This document shows, in pieces, positions 7,851 through 16,951 of a stretch of DNA of 64,000 bases. The position numbers and the translations under genes are program-made. The notes beneath the pieces were generated by a model. The model did not search any database. It was not told the origin of the DNA and saw only the letters and a program-made list of their open reading frames with translations. The stretch is from CADEDH01 sp965263455. Its GTDB lineage: Bacteria; Actinomycetota; Acidimicrobiia; Acidimicrobiales; SZUA-35. Position 1 is the stretch's first letter. Every line of letters starts with the position of its first letter. Location of the stretch: positions 186,001 through 250,000 of the forward strand of contig CBDHHN010000004.1 in NCBI GenBank assembly GCA_965263455.1. Direction: 5' to 3'.

Positions 7851-9386
7851 ATGACGCAGCTGGCCTCTGATCCGCATGCCCCCACCGACGGAGGCCAGGC
7901 GGCCCACGTCGACGTCCTGATCGTCGGTGCCGGGATCTCCGGGATCGGTGGCGCCTACCACCTGCAACAGCAGTGCCCCGACAAGACCTTCGCCATCCTC
8001 GAGGCCCAGGCCGGCTTCGGCGGTACCTGGCGGACCCACACCTATCCCGGCATCCGCTCCGACAGCGACCTGTTCACCTTCGGCTACCGGTTCAAGCCGT
8101 GGACGGGCGTCCCCATCGCCACCGCCGAGGAGATCCTGACCTACCTGGGTGAGGTCATCGACGAGAACGATCTGGCCCGCCACATCAACTACCGACATCG
8201 CATCCTCTCGGCCTCCTGGAGCACCGACGACCGGCGATGGACGGTGGAGGCGCTGGTCACGGCCGAGGGCGATGACGAGTGGTCGAGCGCCGACGGCGAG
8301 CGTCGGACCTTCACCGCCAACTTCCTCTACATGTGCCAGGGCTACTACCGCCACCGCGAGGGCTACACCCCGACCTGGCCCGGTATGGAGCGGTTCCAGG
8401 GTGAGATCGTGCACCCCATGGCCTGGACCGACGACATCGACTACGACGACAAGCGGGTCGTCGTGATCGGCTCGGGGGCCACGGCGGCCACCCTGGTCCC
8501 GGCCATGGCCCCCAAGGCGGACCACGTGACCATGCTCCAGCGGTCGCCCACCTACTTCGCCACCGGGCGCAATCACAACGAGCTGGCCCAGATGCTGCGG
8601 GACCTCGACATCCCCGACGAGTGGACCCACGAGATCGTGCGGCGCAAGATCCTGTTCGACCAGGCCAACATCACCCGCATGTGCGTCGAGGCACCCGAGC
8701 TGGTGAAGCAGGAGTTGTTCGGTGGGATCAAGGCCGTCCTGGGCGACGAGTACGACCTGGAGCCCCACTTCACCCCGTCGTACCGGCCGTGGCATCAGCG
8801 AATCGCCTTCGTGCCCGACGGCGATCTGTTCCACGCCATCAGCGACGGCGACGCCTCGGTCGTGACCGACGAGATCGAGACCTTCACCGAGACCGGGATC
8901 ACGCTGGCGTCGGGCGAGACCCTCGAGGCCGATCTCATCGTCACCGCCACCGGATTCAACCTGAACGTGCTGGGCGACATCGACATCCGGGTCGACGATC
9001 GACCGTTGAACTTCGCCGACTCCGTCACCTACCTGGGCACCCTGTTCACCGGCGTCCCCAATCTGGCCTGGGTCTTCGGCTACTTCCGGGCCAGCTGGAC
9101 GCTGCGGGCCGACCTCATCGGCGATCTGCTGTGTCGCCTCCTGGCGACCATGGACGACAAGGGGGCCACCATGGTGGTGCCCGTTCTGGGCGAGGCCGAG
9201 GCCGAGATGGAGCTACGGCCCTGGGTCGACCCCGAGGACTTCAACCCCGGCTACATCCAGCGCGGGATCCACCTCCTGCCCCGCCAGGGCGACCGCCACC
9301 CGTGGCTCCACACCCAGGACTACTGGGCCGAGAAGGACTCCCTGCCCGACGTCGACCTCGACGACGGGTCTCTGCACTTCGCCTAG
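7851..9386 (+). CDS. FAD-dependent Baeyer-Villiger-type monooxygenase
   Basis: 511 aa. The first FAD-binding motif is GAGISG (26-31), followed by GGTWRTHTYPG, and a second dinucleotide motif is GSGATA (207-212). The Baeyer-Villiger fingerprint F-x-G-x3-H-x3-W fits FQGEIVHPMAW (182-192). Such flavoproteins use NADPH and O2 to insert oxygen beside a carbonyl (ketone to ester) or to oxidise N/S atoms; the substrate is unknown. The ATG at 7851 follows CAATAT by 6 nt (leaderless pattern); upstream in-frame codons are unsupported. The next gene begins 104 bp downstream with its own Shine-Dalgarno sequence, so the pair may be co-transcribed. Confidence 0.9.
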   Translation: MTQLASDPHAPTDGGQAAHVDVLIVGAGISGIGGAYHLQQQCPDKTFAILEAQAGFGGTWRTHTYPGIRSDSDLFTFGYRFKPWTGVPIATAEEILTYLGEVIDENDLARHINYRHRILSASWSTDDRRWTVEALVTAEGDDEWSSADGERRTFTANFLYMCQGYYRHREGYTPTWPGMERFQGEIVHPMAWTDDIDYDDKRVVVIGSGATAATLVPAMAPKADHVTMLQRSPTYFATGRNHNELAQMLRDLDIPDEWTHEIVRRKILFDQANITRMCVEAPELVKQELFGGIKAVLGDEYDLEPHFTPSYRPWHQRIAFVPDGDLFHAISDGDASVVTDEIETFTETGITLASGETLEADLIVTATGFNLNVLGDIDIRVDDRPLNFADSVTYLGTLFTGVPNLAWVFGYFRASWTLRADLIGDLLCRLLATMDDKGATMVVPVLGEAEAEMELRPWVDPEDFNPGYIQRGIHLLPRQGDRHPWLHTQDYWAEKDSLPDVDLDDGSLHFA

Positions 9387-9490
9387 CCCGAGCGGGGAGC
9401 CGAGCCCGGGAGCGAATCGGGGGACGTCGGTCCAGAACGGGGCCGGTCGATCGTCGAAGCAACAACCGACCAACACGGAGGAGTTGCCCG

Positions 9491-9976
9491 ATGACCACCC
9501 CCTGGGACCTGATCGCGACCGAACGGCGCCGCCTGGCCGACGAGCTGGAGACCCTGACCGACGCCGACTGGCGGACCCCGAGCCAGTGTGCGGCCTGGAC
9601 CGTCGAGGAGCTCGCGGCCCACCTGATCCTGCCCTTCGAGGTCTCGACCCCTCGCTTCATGCTCACGATGGCCAGATTCCGGGGCGACCTGTCCCGGGTC
9701 GCCGTGCACCTGACGGCCAGGGTCCATGCCGCAAACGAACGCCACGAGGTGATCGCCAAGCTGCGGGCCAACGCCGACAACCGCTGGACCCCGCCCCGAC
9801 TGGGACCCGAGATCCCCCTCGGCGAGATCGTGGTCCACGGCCAGGACATCCGCCGCCCCCTGGGTCGGGACCTGACGATCCCGACGTCCACCGTGGAGGC
9901 GGCCCTCGACGGCGTCACCGACGCCGAGGTCCGGGCCGACTACGCCCGCCGCATCGGGCTGGCCGTCGAGGTCTGA
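9491..9976 (+). CDS. Maleylpyruvate isomerase/DinB-fold family protein
   Basis: 161 aa, matching the actinobacterial TIGR03083-type family (mycothiol-dependent maleylpyruvate isomerase N-terminal fold). Hallmarks are W-x-x-x-SQCAAWTVEELAAHL near residues 31-46 and HGQDIRRPLG around 118-127. Members are small DinB-fold four-helix proteins, some binding metal and using mycothiol; most have unknown substrates. GGAGGAG lies 8 nt before the ATG. It follows the monooxygenase on the same strand, and a role in conjugating or detoxifying its product is possible but unproven. Confidence 0.82.
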   Translation: MTTPWDLIATERRRLADELETLTDADWRTPSQCAAWTVEELAAHLILPFEVSTPRFMLTMARFRGDLSRVAVHLTARVHAANERHEVIAKLRANADNRWTPPRLGPEIPLGEIVVHGQDIRRPLGRDLTIPTSTVEAALDGVTDAEVRADYARRIGLAVEV

Positions 9977-9989
9977 GTCGCGGCGCCGA

Positions 9990-12575
9990 TCAGGGCCAGG
10001 ATTCCTCGATCACGTCGGCCGCCTCCTGGGCGGTGATCCGCCCCGACACGGCCTCGGTGCCCTCGACCCAGAAGGAGGACGAGCCGACTTCGGGCGGCAT
10101 CTGATCGGATGCATCGGTCCGGATCACGGTGGCCGACCGGACCACCTCCAGGATCGAGGCCTCGACGCCGGTCAGCGTGTCGACCCCGGCATAGTCGGCC
10201 ACCGGCGTGTAGACGGGGGCCCGCCCCGAGGCCTGCAGCTCGGCCGACCAGGCGTCGGCGAAGTCGGGGGTGGCCAGGTGGGCCATGACCGCCCACACCT
10301 CGGGGTCGTCGCGCCGGGCGACGGCTCCGACCCCGCTCACCACCAGGCTGCCCGACTCGGCATTGGCCGGGAAGGCGACGACGTCCAGATCGCCCTCGAC
10401 ACGGTCGAAGCGCGCCGGGTCGGCCTGGAGAAAGCTGAGATAGAAGGCGCCCTGTCGGTGGAACAGACAGTTGCCGTCGAGGAGGGGTAGTCCGGCATCG
10501 CCGAACGAGGTGGTCTCTATCGACCCCTCGGCGGCGAAGACGGCGCCGGGCGACTTCCACAGCTCGACCACGTCGCCCATGGCGTCGACGACGGCCGGGT
10601 GGTTGAAGGGGACGTCGTGGGCGACCCAGTCGTCGTAGAAGTCGGGACCCTCGGCGAACAGGACGAGGTCCTCGACCCAGTCGGTGTAGACCCACCCGGT
10701 GGCGACGCCCGACTCGATGCCAACGCACAGCGGCACCACCGACCCGTCGAGGGCGGCCTGGTCCACCGTGGCCCGGAACCCGGCGGCCGTGGTCGGAACC
10801 TCGAGCCCGATCTCCTGTAGAAGCCCGCGCCGGTACCACAGCAGTGACTTCGGCTCGATGCTGACGGGCACGGCGTGGAGCTCGCCCTCGACCGTCACCA
10901 ACCCCAGCCAGCCCGCAGGCCAGTTGGCCTCGAGCGCAGATCGGCTGGTCGGGTCCAGGGCAAGGGCCTCCCCGGCCGTCCGCATGGCCTCGATCTCCGA
11001 CCCGTAGGGCTGGAGCACGATGTCGTAGTCGCCGGCCGCCAGTTGGGCCCGATCGCGTTCGACCGTGTACTCGACGATCAGGCCGGTGTCGGCGCTCAAC
11101 CGATCGAGGGCGGCCTGGAAGGGCTCCTGGTCGACGGTACCGGCGATGCGGACCATCCGTCCCTCCAGGTCCACCGGCTCTGGCGTCTCCCCCGTGTCCT
11201 CCGTGTCGCCCGTCCCCTCCTCGCTCGGATCGGTCTGATCGGTCGAATCGGTCTGATCGGTCTGATCGGTCTGATCGGTCGCGTCACCGCCGTCGGCCGA
11301 GGCGTCGATGCTCTCGTCGCCGGCGCCGTCGGCGGTGGTCAGATCATCGCCGCCGTCGCGCAGCAGGAAGAACCATCCCAGTCCGACCAGCACCAGCGCG
11401 GCCAGAACGCCCCCGGCGGCCAGGGCGGCCGGCGCCGGACCCGACGATCGCCCAGATGATCCTCCCGGCACCGACGGCTCGATCGGCGGCACAACGCCTC
11501 CCGGCACCGACGGCTCGATCGGCGGCACAACGCCTCCCGGCACCGACGGCCCGGCCGGCGGCACAACGCCTCCCGGCACCGGCACCGACGGCTCGATCGG
11601 CGGCACAACGCCTCCCGGCACCGACGGCTCGATCGGCGGCACAACGCCTCCCGGCACCGACGGCTCGATCGGCGGCACAACGCCTCCCGGCCCGGCACCG
11701 TGGGCCAGGGTTGGACCCTCGCCGGGCCGGGTCGCCGGCGGGCCGGGGGCCCCGGCCGAAGCCCCGGCGACGACGTCCCGCAGGGCTCGCAGTTCTCGGG
11801 TGAAGGCAGCGGCGTCGGGTGGGCGGTGGGCGGGGTCCTTGGCCAGGGTCCGGGCGAAGAAGGCGTCGACGGCCTCGCCCCTGAGCAGCGGAGGCGCCGG
11901 CATCACCTCGATCCGGCGCATGTAGGCCGGTTGGGAATCGGGGCCCGAGGTGTCGTAGGGAGCGAAACCGGCCAGAAGGGCGTACAGGGTCGAGGCGAGC
12001 GAGTAGAGGTCGGAACGCTCGTCCCGCCGGTCGTAGCCGTCGGAGAAGGTCTCGGGCGGGGCGTGGGCCAGGGTGAAGGCGACCTGGGTCGCCGTCGACT
12101 CCCGGATGGCGGCGATGCCGAAGTCGGTCAGCTTCGACACCCCGCGCCCCGTGAGGAGGATGTTGGCCGGCTTGATGTCGCGGTGAAGGATGCCGTGGCC
12201 GTGGGCGTGACCGAGGGCGTCGACGACGGGCAGCAGCCGGTCGATGGCCTCGGCCGGGGCCAACGGCCCGTTAGCGTCGACCACGTCCTGGAGCGACCCT
12301 CCTTCGGCGAACTCCATGACCAGAAACACGGCCCCGGTCGGGGTGGTCCCGAACCGGTACGGGGTGATGACGTTGGGGTGGTCGGAAAGCTGGCCCATCA
12401 TCGCCCGCTCCCGATCGAAACGGCGGCGGCCGTCGGCGTCCAGGCTGTGTAGGACCTTCACCGCCACCCGCCGGTTGAAGCCCTGATCGTGGGCCACGTA
12501 GACGGTGGCGAAGCCGCCCGAGCCGATCTCCCGCAGGTCGGTCAGGTCGTCGATACCGAGGTCGAATCCCTCCAT
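9990..12575 (-). CDS. Ser/Thr kinase fused via TM to solute-binding protein
   Basis: 861 aa. The kinase domain (about 12-270) is complete: glycine loop GSGGFATV (18-25), K40 in AVK, HRDIKPAN (131-138), DFG (151-153), APPE (172-175). A Gly/Pro-rich juxtamembrane segment with six GGVVPPIEPSVP-type units (298-370) precedes one TM (about 382-405). An acidic Asp/Thr/Gln linker follows (406-470), then a family 1 extracellular solute-binding (sugar ABC type) domain (472-861). Actinobacterial PknB-like kinases usually carry PASTA or other ectodomains; here a periplasmic-binding-protein fold replaces them, suggesting a receptor kinase that senses a small ligand. TATAAA 9 nt before the ATG may be the -10 box. 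Confidence 0.9.
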   Translation of the reverse strand: MEGFDLGIDDLTDLREIGSGGFATVYVAHDQGFNRRVAVKVLHSLDADGRRRFDRERAMMGQLSDHPNVITPYRFGTTPTGAVFLVMEFAEGGSLQDVVDANGPLAPAEAIDRLLPVVDALGHAHGHGILHRDIKPANILLTGRGVSKLTDFGIAAIRESTATQVAFTLAHAPPETFSDGYDRRDERSDLYSLASTLYALLAGFAPYDTSGPDSQPAYMRRIEVMPAPPLLRGEAVDAFFARTLAKDPAHRPPDAAAFTRELRALRDVVAGASAGAPGPPATRPGEGPTLAHGAGPGGVVPPIEPSVPGGVVPPIEPSVPGGVVPPIEPSVPVPGGVVPPAGPSVPGGVVPPIEPSVPGGVVPPIEPSVPGGSSGRSSGPAPAALAAGGVLAALVLVGLGWFFLLRDGGDDLTTADGAGDESIDASADGGDATDQTDQTDQTDSTDQTDPSEEGTGDTEDTGETPEPVDLEGRMVRIAGTVDQEPFQAALDRLSADTGLIVEYTVERDRAQLAAGDYDIVLQPYGSEIEAMRTAGEALALDPTSRSALEANWPAGWLGLVTVEGELHAVPVSIEPKSLLWYRRGLLQEIGLEVPTTAAGFRATVDQAALDGSVVPLCVGIESGVATGWVYTDWVEDLVLFAEGPDFYDDWVAHDVPFNHPAVVDAMGDVVELWKSPGAVFAAEGSIETTSFGDAGLPLLDGNCLFHRQGAFYLSFLQADPARFDRVEGDLDVVAFPANAESGSLVVSGVGAVARRDDPEVWAVMAHLATPDFADAWSAELQASGRAPVYTPVADYAGVDTLTGVEASILEVVRSATVIRTDASDQMPPEVGSSSFWVEGTEAVSGRITAQEAADVIEESWP
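11461..11682 (-). repeat. Six near-identical 36-bp tandem repeats
   Basis: Five 36-bp units plus one 42-bp unit (4th) run head to tail from 11461, each encoding GGVVPPIEPSVP (one unit PPAGPSVP). They are in frame inside the kinase gene, so this is coding low-complexity sequence and not an array. Near identity at the DNA level implies recent expansion. Confidence 0.9.
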
Positions 12576-12618
12576 CGGGGTCCGTTTATAGTCGACACCC
12601 GTCGTGGCGTGCCCTCTG

Positions 12619-13584
12619 CTACCCCAGTCCGCAGGCCTCGAACGCGGCCCGGGTGGCGGCCTTCTCACCCTGGGTCAAGTCCAGGTAGGGCCGTCGGACG
12701 GGGCCACCGGCCTGACCCAACAGCTCCTGCCAGTACTTCTGGTGGGCCGCGGCCTTCCCCGGGGGTCGGGTGTCGGCCAATGCCGCCCGAACCGGGTCCA
12801 GTCCGGCGCTGAGGGCCCGGGCCCGGGCCAGGTCGCCGGCCAGGGCGGCCTCGGTGTAGTCGTGCATCCGACGGTCGGTGGCGGTCTGCATGAGCAGGGG
12901 CGGGGTGGAGCACAGGTAGAGGCGCCAACCGAGTTCGATGATGTTGTCGAGCCAGTACCGCTCGTTGGACGAACTCACGATCAGGTCGTCGCCCGCCAGG
13001 TGGGTCAGGCGGGCGTAGGTCTCACGTTCGACCGAGTACTTGATGGCGACCACGTTCGGGATGTCCCGCGCCAGGCGGACGCACAGCTCGGGTGACAGTT
13101 CGTAGCCGCAGTCGGGGGGCTGGTTCCACAGCGCCACCCCGATGTCGACCTGGGCCGCCAGGTACCGGTAGTACTCGGCGATGGTCTCGTCGGTGTGGGC
13201 CCCGAAGTAGAGCAGCGGGGTGTGGATGACGATGCAGTGGGCCCCGACGGCCTGGGCGTGCCGGGCCAGATCGGCGGCCACGTCGATGCTCTGGTCCGAG
13301 ACCGAGACCATGACCGAGCCGTCGAAGGCCCGAGCCTCCTCGACCGCGATCTCGGCCGCGGCCTTGCGTTCCTCCACCGTCATCGAGGAGAACTCGCCCT
13401 GCTTGCCGTTGACGAACAGCCCCCGGATGCCCAGCTCGCCGTACCAATGGCGCAGGTTGCGCCGCCAGCCCTCGGTGTCGAGCGAGAGGTCATCGGCGAA
13501 CGGGGTGAGGGTGGCGGCCCAGATGCCCTGGAGCCGCCGACGGGCCTCGGCCACCGGGCCGGCTGGTTCGAGTGGGTCGGTCAT
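12619..13584 (-). CDS. Dihydrodipicolinate synthase-family aldolase/lyase
   Basis: 321 aa TIM-barrel class I aldolase of the DapA/NAL family. The Schiff-base Lys is K182 (VVAIKYS), and the pyruvate-binding loop GKQGEF (60-65) replaces the usual GTTGE. The conserved catalytic Tyr of the family (YN-x-P) is Trp here (ALWNQPP), so it is unlikely to be the lysine-pathway DapA; it probably cleaves or forms another pyruvate-derived carbon bond. TAGCCT lies 7 nt before the ATG (leaderless pattern). It lies next to a D-aminoacylase-like gene in the same orientation, suggesting a catabolic pair. Confidence 0.85.
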   Translation of the reverse strand: MTDPLEPAGPVAEARRRLQGIWAATLTPFADDLSLDTEGWRRNLRHWYGELGIRGLFVNGKQGEFSSMTVEERKAAAEIAVEEARAFDGSVMVSVSDQSIDVAADLARHAQAVGAHCIVIHTPLLYFGAHTDETIAEYYRYLAAQVDIGVALWNQPPDCGYELSPELCVRLARDIPNVVAIKYSVERETYARLTHLAGDDLIVSSSNERYWLDNIIELGWRLYLCSTPPLLMQTATDRRMHDYTEAALAGDLARARALSAGLDPVRAALADTRPPGKAAAHQKYWQELLGQAGGPVRRPYLDLTQGEKAATRAAFEACGLG

Positions 13585-13665
13585 GGGACCCAGGCTATTG
13601 GGCCGCCCCGGCCCCGGCCGGGGCGGCGCGCACCCCGGCCGGGCGATGGGAGGCGGAGGGCCCGA

Positions 13666-15336
13666 TCAGCGGCCGCCCCGGACCAGGCGCCCGGGCATGG
13701 CCCCGGTGTGCTCGCCCTCGACGTAGGTCACCTCACCCCCGCATACGGTGGCCCCGTAGCCAACGGCCCGCTGGATGAGTCGACGACCCCCGGCCGGGAG
13801 GTCGTACACCATCTCGGGGTCGGTCAGGGCCAGGCGGTCGTAGTCGATCACGTTGAGGTCGGCCTTGAACCCCTCGGCCACCAGACCCCGGTCGTCGAGG
13901 CCGTAGACCAGGGCGGTGTCCCTCGTCATCTTGTGGACCACCTGCTCGACCGCCATCCGGGGCCCCTTGGTGCGGTCCCGGGTCATGTAGGCCAGCATGT
14001 AGGTCGGCACCCCGGCATCGCACAGGACACCGCAGTGGGCGCCGCCGTCGGAGAGGCCGAAGACCGACCGCTCGTCCTCGATGGCGGCCCGCTGCGACTC
14101 GAGGTCGCCCGGGTAGTTGCCGAACAGGAACAGCAGGGGCCGACCGTCGGCCATGGCGTCCATCAGCTCCTCCCGGACGTGCTTGCCGGCGGCGGCCGCC
14201 CGTCCCCCGATCGACTCGGCGTGGTTGGGCTCGTAGCTCAGATCCGAAGGCAGCACGTAGATCTCGTCCCACGACGAGATCATGCGGACCGTGTCGCGGT
14301 CGCGTGGCACCCTGGGCTCATCGGCCAGGATCCGGGCCCGGAACTCCGGGTCGCGCAGCCGGCGCCGCTGCTCGTCGGCCGGCAGGTCGCGGATCTGCCG
14401 ATACGACGGGAACTGCCGCATCGGGTTGAGAGTGCCTTCGAGGGTCATCAACACCGAGGCCGGCCGCGCACCGACCTGGGGCCGGAGGTGGACCCCGTCC
14501 GCCCGCAACCGCTCGGACAGGTCCCAGATGCCCCGCCCCGCTCCGGCCGTGACCAACGTGGTGAGGGGGCGGCCGGTACGGCGGGCCACCTCCTCGAGCC
14601 AGTGCAGCTCGTCGGGGTCGGCCAGCTGGTCGGAGATGACCTCCATGGTCCCGTGGTCGACGGCGGCCATGGCCTCGCCGATGGCGAGCAGTTCGTCGGC
14701 CGAGGCCCTGGTGCCGGGCACCAGGTTCCCGGCCTTGTCCCGGTGGCCGTAGAAGCGGGAGGTGGAGAAGCCCAGGGCGCCGGCCTCCAGACCCTGGCGG
14801 ATGAGTGCGCCCATCCTGACCATGTCGTCGGCGGTGGCGTCGTCGTAGCAACGCTCCCCCATCACGTAGTGCCGGACGGCGACGTGGGGCACCTGTGCCC
14901 CGATGTCGAGCGAGTACGGGGTGTCGATGGCGTCCAGGTACTGACCGAAGCTCTCCCACCCCCACGGGATGCCTTCGTGGAGAGCGGTGCCGGGGATGTC
15001 CTCCACCGACTCCATGAGCTCGACCAGCTCCTGCTCCTGGCCGGGATGGACAGGGGCGAAGCCCACTCCGCAGTTCCCCATCACCACCGTGGTGACCCCG
15101 TGCCAGCTCGACGGGGTCACCTCCTTGTCCCAGCAGACCTGGCCGTCGTAGTGGGTGTGAATGTCGACGAAGCCCGGTGTGACCAGGCGGCCGTCGGCGG
15201 CGATGGTACGCCGGGCCGATCCCTCGACCCGCCCCACGGCGGTGATGACGCCATCGTCGACGGCCACGTCGGCCTCGAAGGCCGGCCGTCCGGTCCCGTC
15301 GACCACCTGGGCCCCGGTGATCACCAGATCGTGCAT
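13666..15336 (-). CDS. N-acyl-D-amino-acid deacylase-like amidohydrolase
   Basis: 556 aa, amidohydrolase family 3 (D-aminoacylase/dihydroorotase-like). Metal-site signatures: GFVDIHTHYDGQ (H60, H62) and MGNCGVGFAP with C89, the bridging Cys known from D-aminoacylase. The C-terminal part contains LSDGGAHCG, corresponding to the catalytic Asp region. Expected reaction: hydrolysis of an N-acyl or cyclic amide bond; the exact substrate is not predictable. AGGAG lies 7 nt before the ATG. It sits upstream of the DapA-like gene with about an 80-bp gap, so they may be co-transcribed. Confidence 0.87.
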   Translation of the reverse strand: MHDLVITGAQVVDGTGRPAFEADVAVDDGVITAVGRVEGSARRTIAADGRLVTPGFVDIHTHYDGQVCWDKEVTPSSWHGVTTVVMGNCGVGFAPVHPGQEQELVELMESVEDIPGTALHEGIPWGWESFGQYLDAIDTPYSLDIGAQVPHVAVRHYVMGERCYDDATADDMVRMGALIRQGLEAGALGFSTSRFYGHRDKAGNLVPGTRASADELLAIGEAMAAVDHGTMEVISDQLADPDELHWLEEVARRTGRPLTTLVTAGAGRGIWDLSERLRADGVHLRPQVGARPASVLMTLEGTLNPMRQFPSYRQIRDLPADEQRRRLRDPEFRARILADEPRVPRDRDTVRMISSWDEIYVLPSDLSYEPNHAESIGGRAAAAGKHVREELMDAMADGRPLLFLFGNYPGDLESQRAAIEDERSVFGLSDGGAHCGVLCDAGVPTYMLAYMTRDRTKGPRMAVEQVVHKMTRDTALVYGLDDRGLVAEGFKADLNVIDYDRLALTDPEMVYDLPAGGRRLIQRAVGYGATVCGGEVTYVEGEHTGAMPGRLVRGGR

Positions 15337-15478
15337 GGGAACGCTCCTGTTCCGGCCCGCCCGTCCCGGGGTCAGGCCTCGGCGACCAGGCTAGGAGCCG
15401 GGCCCGGAGCGGTCGAACCGACGATGGGCCGGCTCGCGGTCAGGTCGGGGGCGAGGTCGGAGCGAGGTCGGGTCCGAG

Positions 15479-15514
15479 CTCAGGACGAGGTCCCGACTCA
15501 GGGCGAGGTCCCGG
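15479..15514. repeat. Tandem 18-bp repeat
   Basis: Two adjacent 18-bp copies (15479-15496 and 15497-15514) with 16/18 identity around CTCAGGNCGAGGTCCCG. Further CGAGGTC copies lie at 15452 and 15463. The repeat abuts the 3' end of the ROK gene and precedes the amidohydrolase gene; no function is evident. Confidence 0.6.
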
Positions 15515-15515
15515 A

Positions 15516-16799
15516 CTAGCAGCCGGCGGAGGCGCCGGAGCCGGCGAAGTGCAGCGGATCGACCAGTACCCGATCGAAGGCCAGCTCGGCTGCGCCCAGC
15601 AGTCCGGCGTGGGCCGTCAGCTCTGAGGGCACGACCCGGATGTCACGCACCGGGGGGATGGGGCGCTCCCGCAACCCTCGGAGCAGTTCGGGCTCGATGA
15701 ACCGGAAGGTCCGGTGGTACATGCCACCCAGGACCACCAGCTGGGGATTGGTGACCAGACACAGGTTGGCCACGCCGAGCGCCAGCCATCGACCGGCCCC
15801 GGCCAGGGCGTCGAGGGCGGCCCGGTCGCCGGCGTCGGCCCGTGACACCAACTCGTCGACCGCGACCCGGCCACCGTTGGGATCGAGTCCGGCGGCGGCC
15901 AACACGGCCCGCTCCCCGGCCTCGGTCTCCCAGCAACCGGCGGTGCCACAGGCGCAGAGCCGACCCTTGGGGTTCACCACCATGTGACCTACTTCGCCAC
16001 CGTGGCCGCTGGAGCCGGTCAGCAACTCGCCCTCGCTCAGCAGACCGGCGGCGATCCCGACCTCGGCCAGGAGGTAGAGGACGTGATCGAAGCCCTTCGC
16101 CCGGCCCCGGCGGGCCTCGGCCAGGCAGGCGGCGTTGCCGTCGTTGTGGAGCTCGACCGGAACCTGCTCGAGCGACCCGAGGGCGGCGTTGAGGCGCTCG
16201 TCCTCCACCAGACGGCGGACCACGGGCACCTGTTTCCAGCCCAGGTTGGGGGCCACGAGGACGTCACCCCGGTCGCCCCGGGCCAGACCGGCGACGGCGA
16301 TGCCGACCGCCATCAGTGTCGGCTCCCCGGCCTGCCGCCAACTGGCGAGCGCCAGGTCGACCACGTCGTCGAGGGTCGTGTCGACCTGGATCCGGCTTCG
16401 GGGTCGATCCAGTTCGGTCACGGCCAGGGGCTGGCCGCCGAGGCCGACCCACCCCACCACGAGGCTGTCGACGGCGACGTGGATGGCCAGCACCGCCCGG
16501 TCCCGGGTCAGGTCGACCCGGGGCGACGGTCGTCCGGGCCGACCCTCCGACGACGTCGGGCTCTCGGCCACCAATCCCGCGTGCTCGAGCTCCCCGACCA
16601 GGGCCGCGACCGAACTACGGGTCAGACCGGTCGCCTCGCACAACTCGGAGCGGGTGGCGGGGCCGCCGAGATGCAGGTGACGAAGAAGCAGGGAGAGGTT
16701 GGTTCGGCGGACGACCGAGGAGCCCACACCCCGAGCCACGCGCCCCATGGCGAGGGAAGGGGAACCGACCGGGTCGGAGGCGACGTTGTAGGAAACCAT
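15516..16799 (-). CDS. ROK-family transcriptional regulator
   Basis: About 427 aa from the chosen start. The N-terminal winged helix includes RSELCEATGLTRSSVAALV, followed by a ROK sugar-kinase-like domain with GHGGEVGHM and the zinc motif CACGTAGCWE (consensus C-x-C-G-x-x-G-C-x-E). ROK regulators such as NagC/XylR repress sugar or amino-sugar genes and respond to a sugar ligand. The start is uncertain: ATG 16799, ATG 16748 and TTG 16886 are possible and none has a clear ribosome site. TACTGT at 16862-16857 is a candidate -10 box giving a leader of about 50 nt to 16799. Likely controls nearby catabolic genes. Confidence 0.85.
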   Translation of the reverse strand: MVSYNVASDPVGSPSLAMGRVARGVGSSVVRRTNLSLLLRHLHLGGPATRSELCEATGLTRSSVAALVGELEHAGLVAESPTSSEGRPGRPSPRVDLTRDRAVLAIHVAVDSLVVGWVGLGGQPLAVTELDRPRSRIQVDTTLDDVVDLALASWRQAGEPTLMAVGIAVAGLARGDRGDVLVAPNLGWKQVPVVRRLVEDERLNAALGSLEQVPVELHNDGNAACLAEARRGRAKGFDHVLYLLAEVGIAAGLLSEGELLTGSSGHGGEVGHMVVNPKGRLCACGTAGCWETEAGERAVLAAAGLDPNGGRVAVDELVSRADAGDRAALDALAGAGRWLALGVANLCLVTNPQLVVLGGMYHRTFRFIEPELLRGLRERPIPPVRDIRVVPSELTAHAGLLGAAELAFDRVLVDPLHFAGSGASAGC

Positions 16800-16951
16800 G
16801 TTGGCTGCGACGGCCCCCGGTGGTGTGCGGATCCTCCGGGCTTTCTGGCCGCAACGACAGTAACGGTTCTCCGCCGTCGCCACCAACCTCGTTCCCGTCG
16901 GATGCGGGAACGGAATCCGAGGTCAGCCGGTCGGGTCGGCGCCCGCCGCCC

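Noticed and set aside
11461..11682. Regular 36-bp repeats that could suggest a CRISPR array
   Set aside because: The units abut with no unique spacers and stay in frame inside the kinase gene; they encode a Gly/Pro linker.
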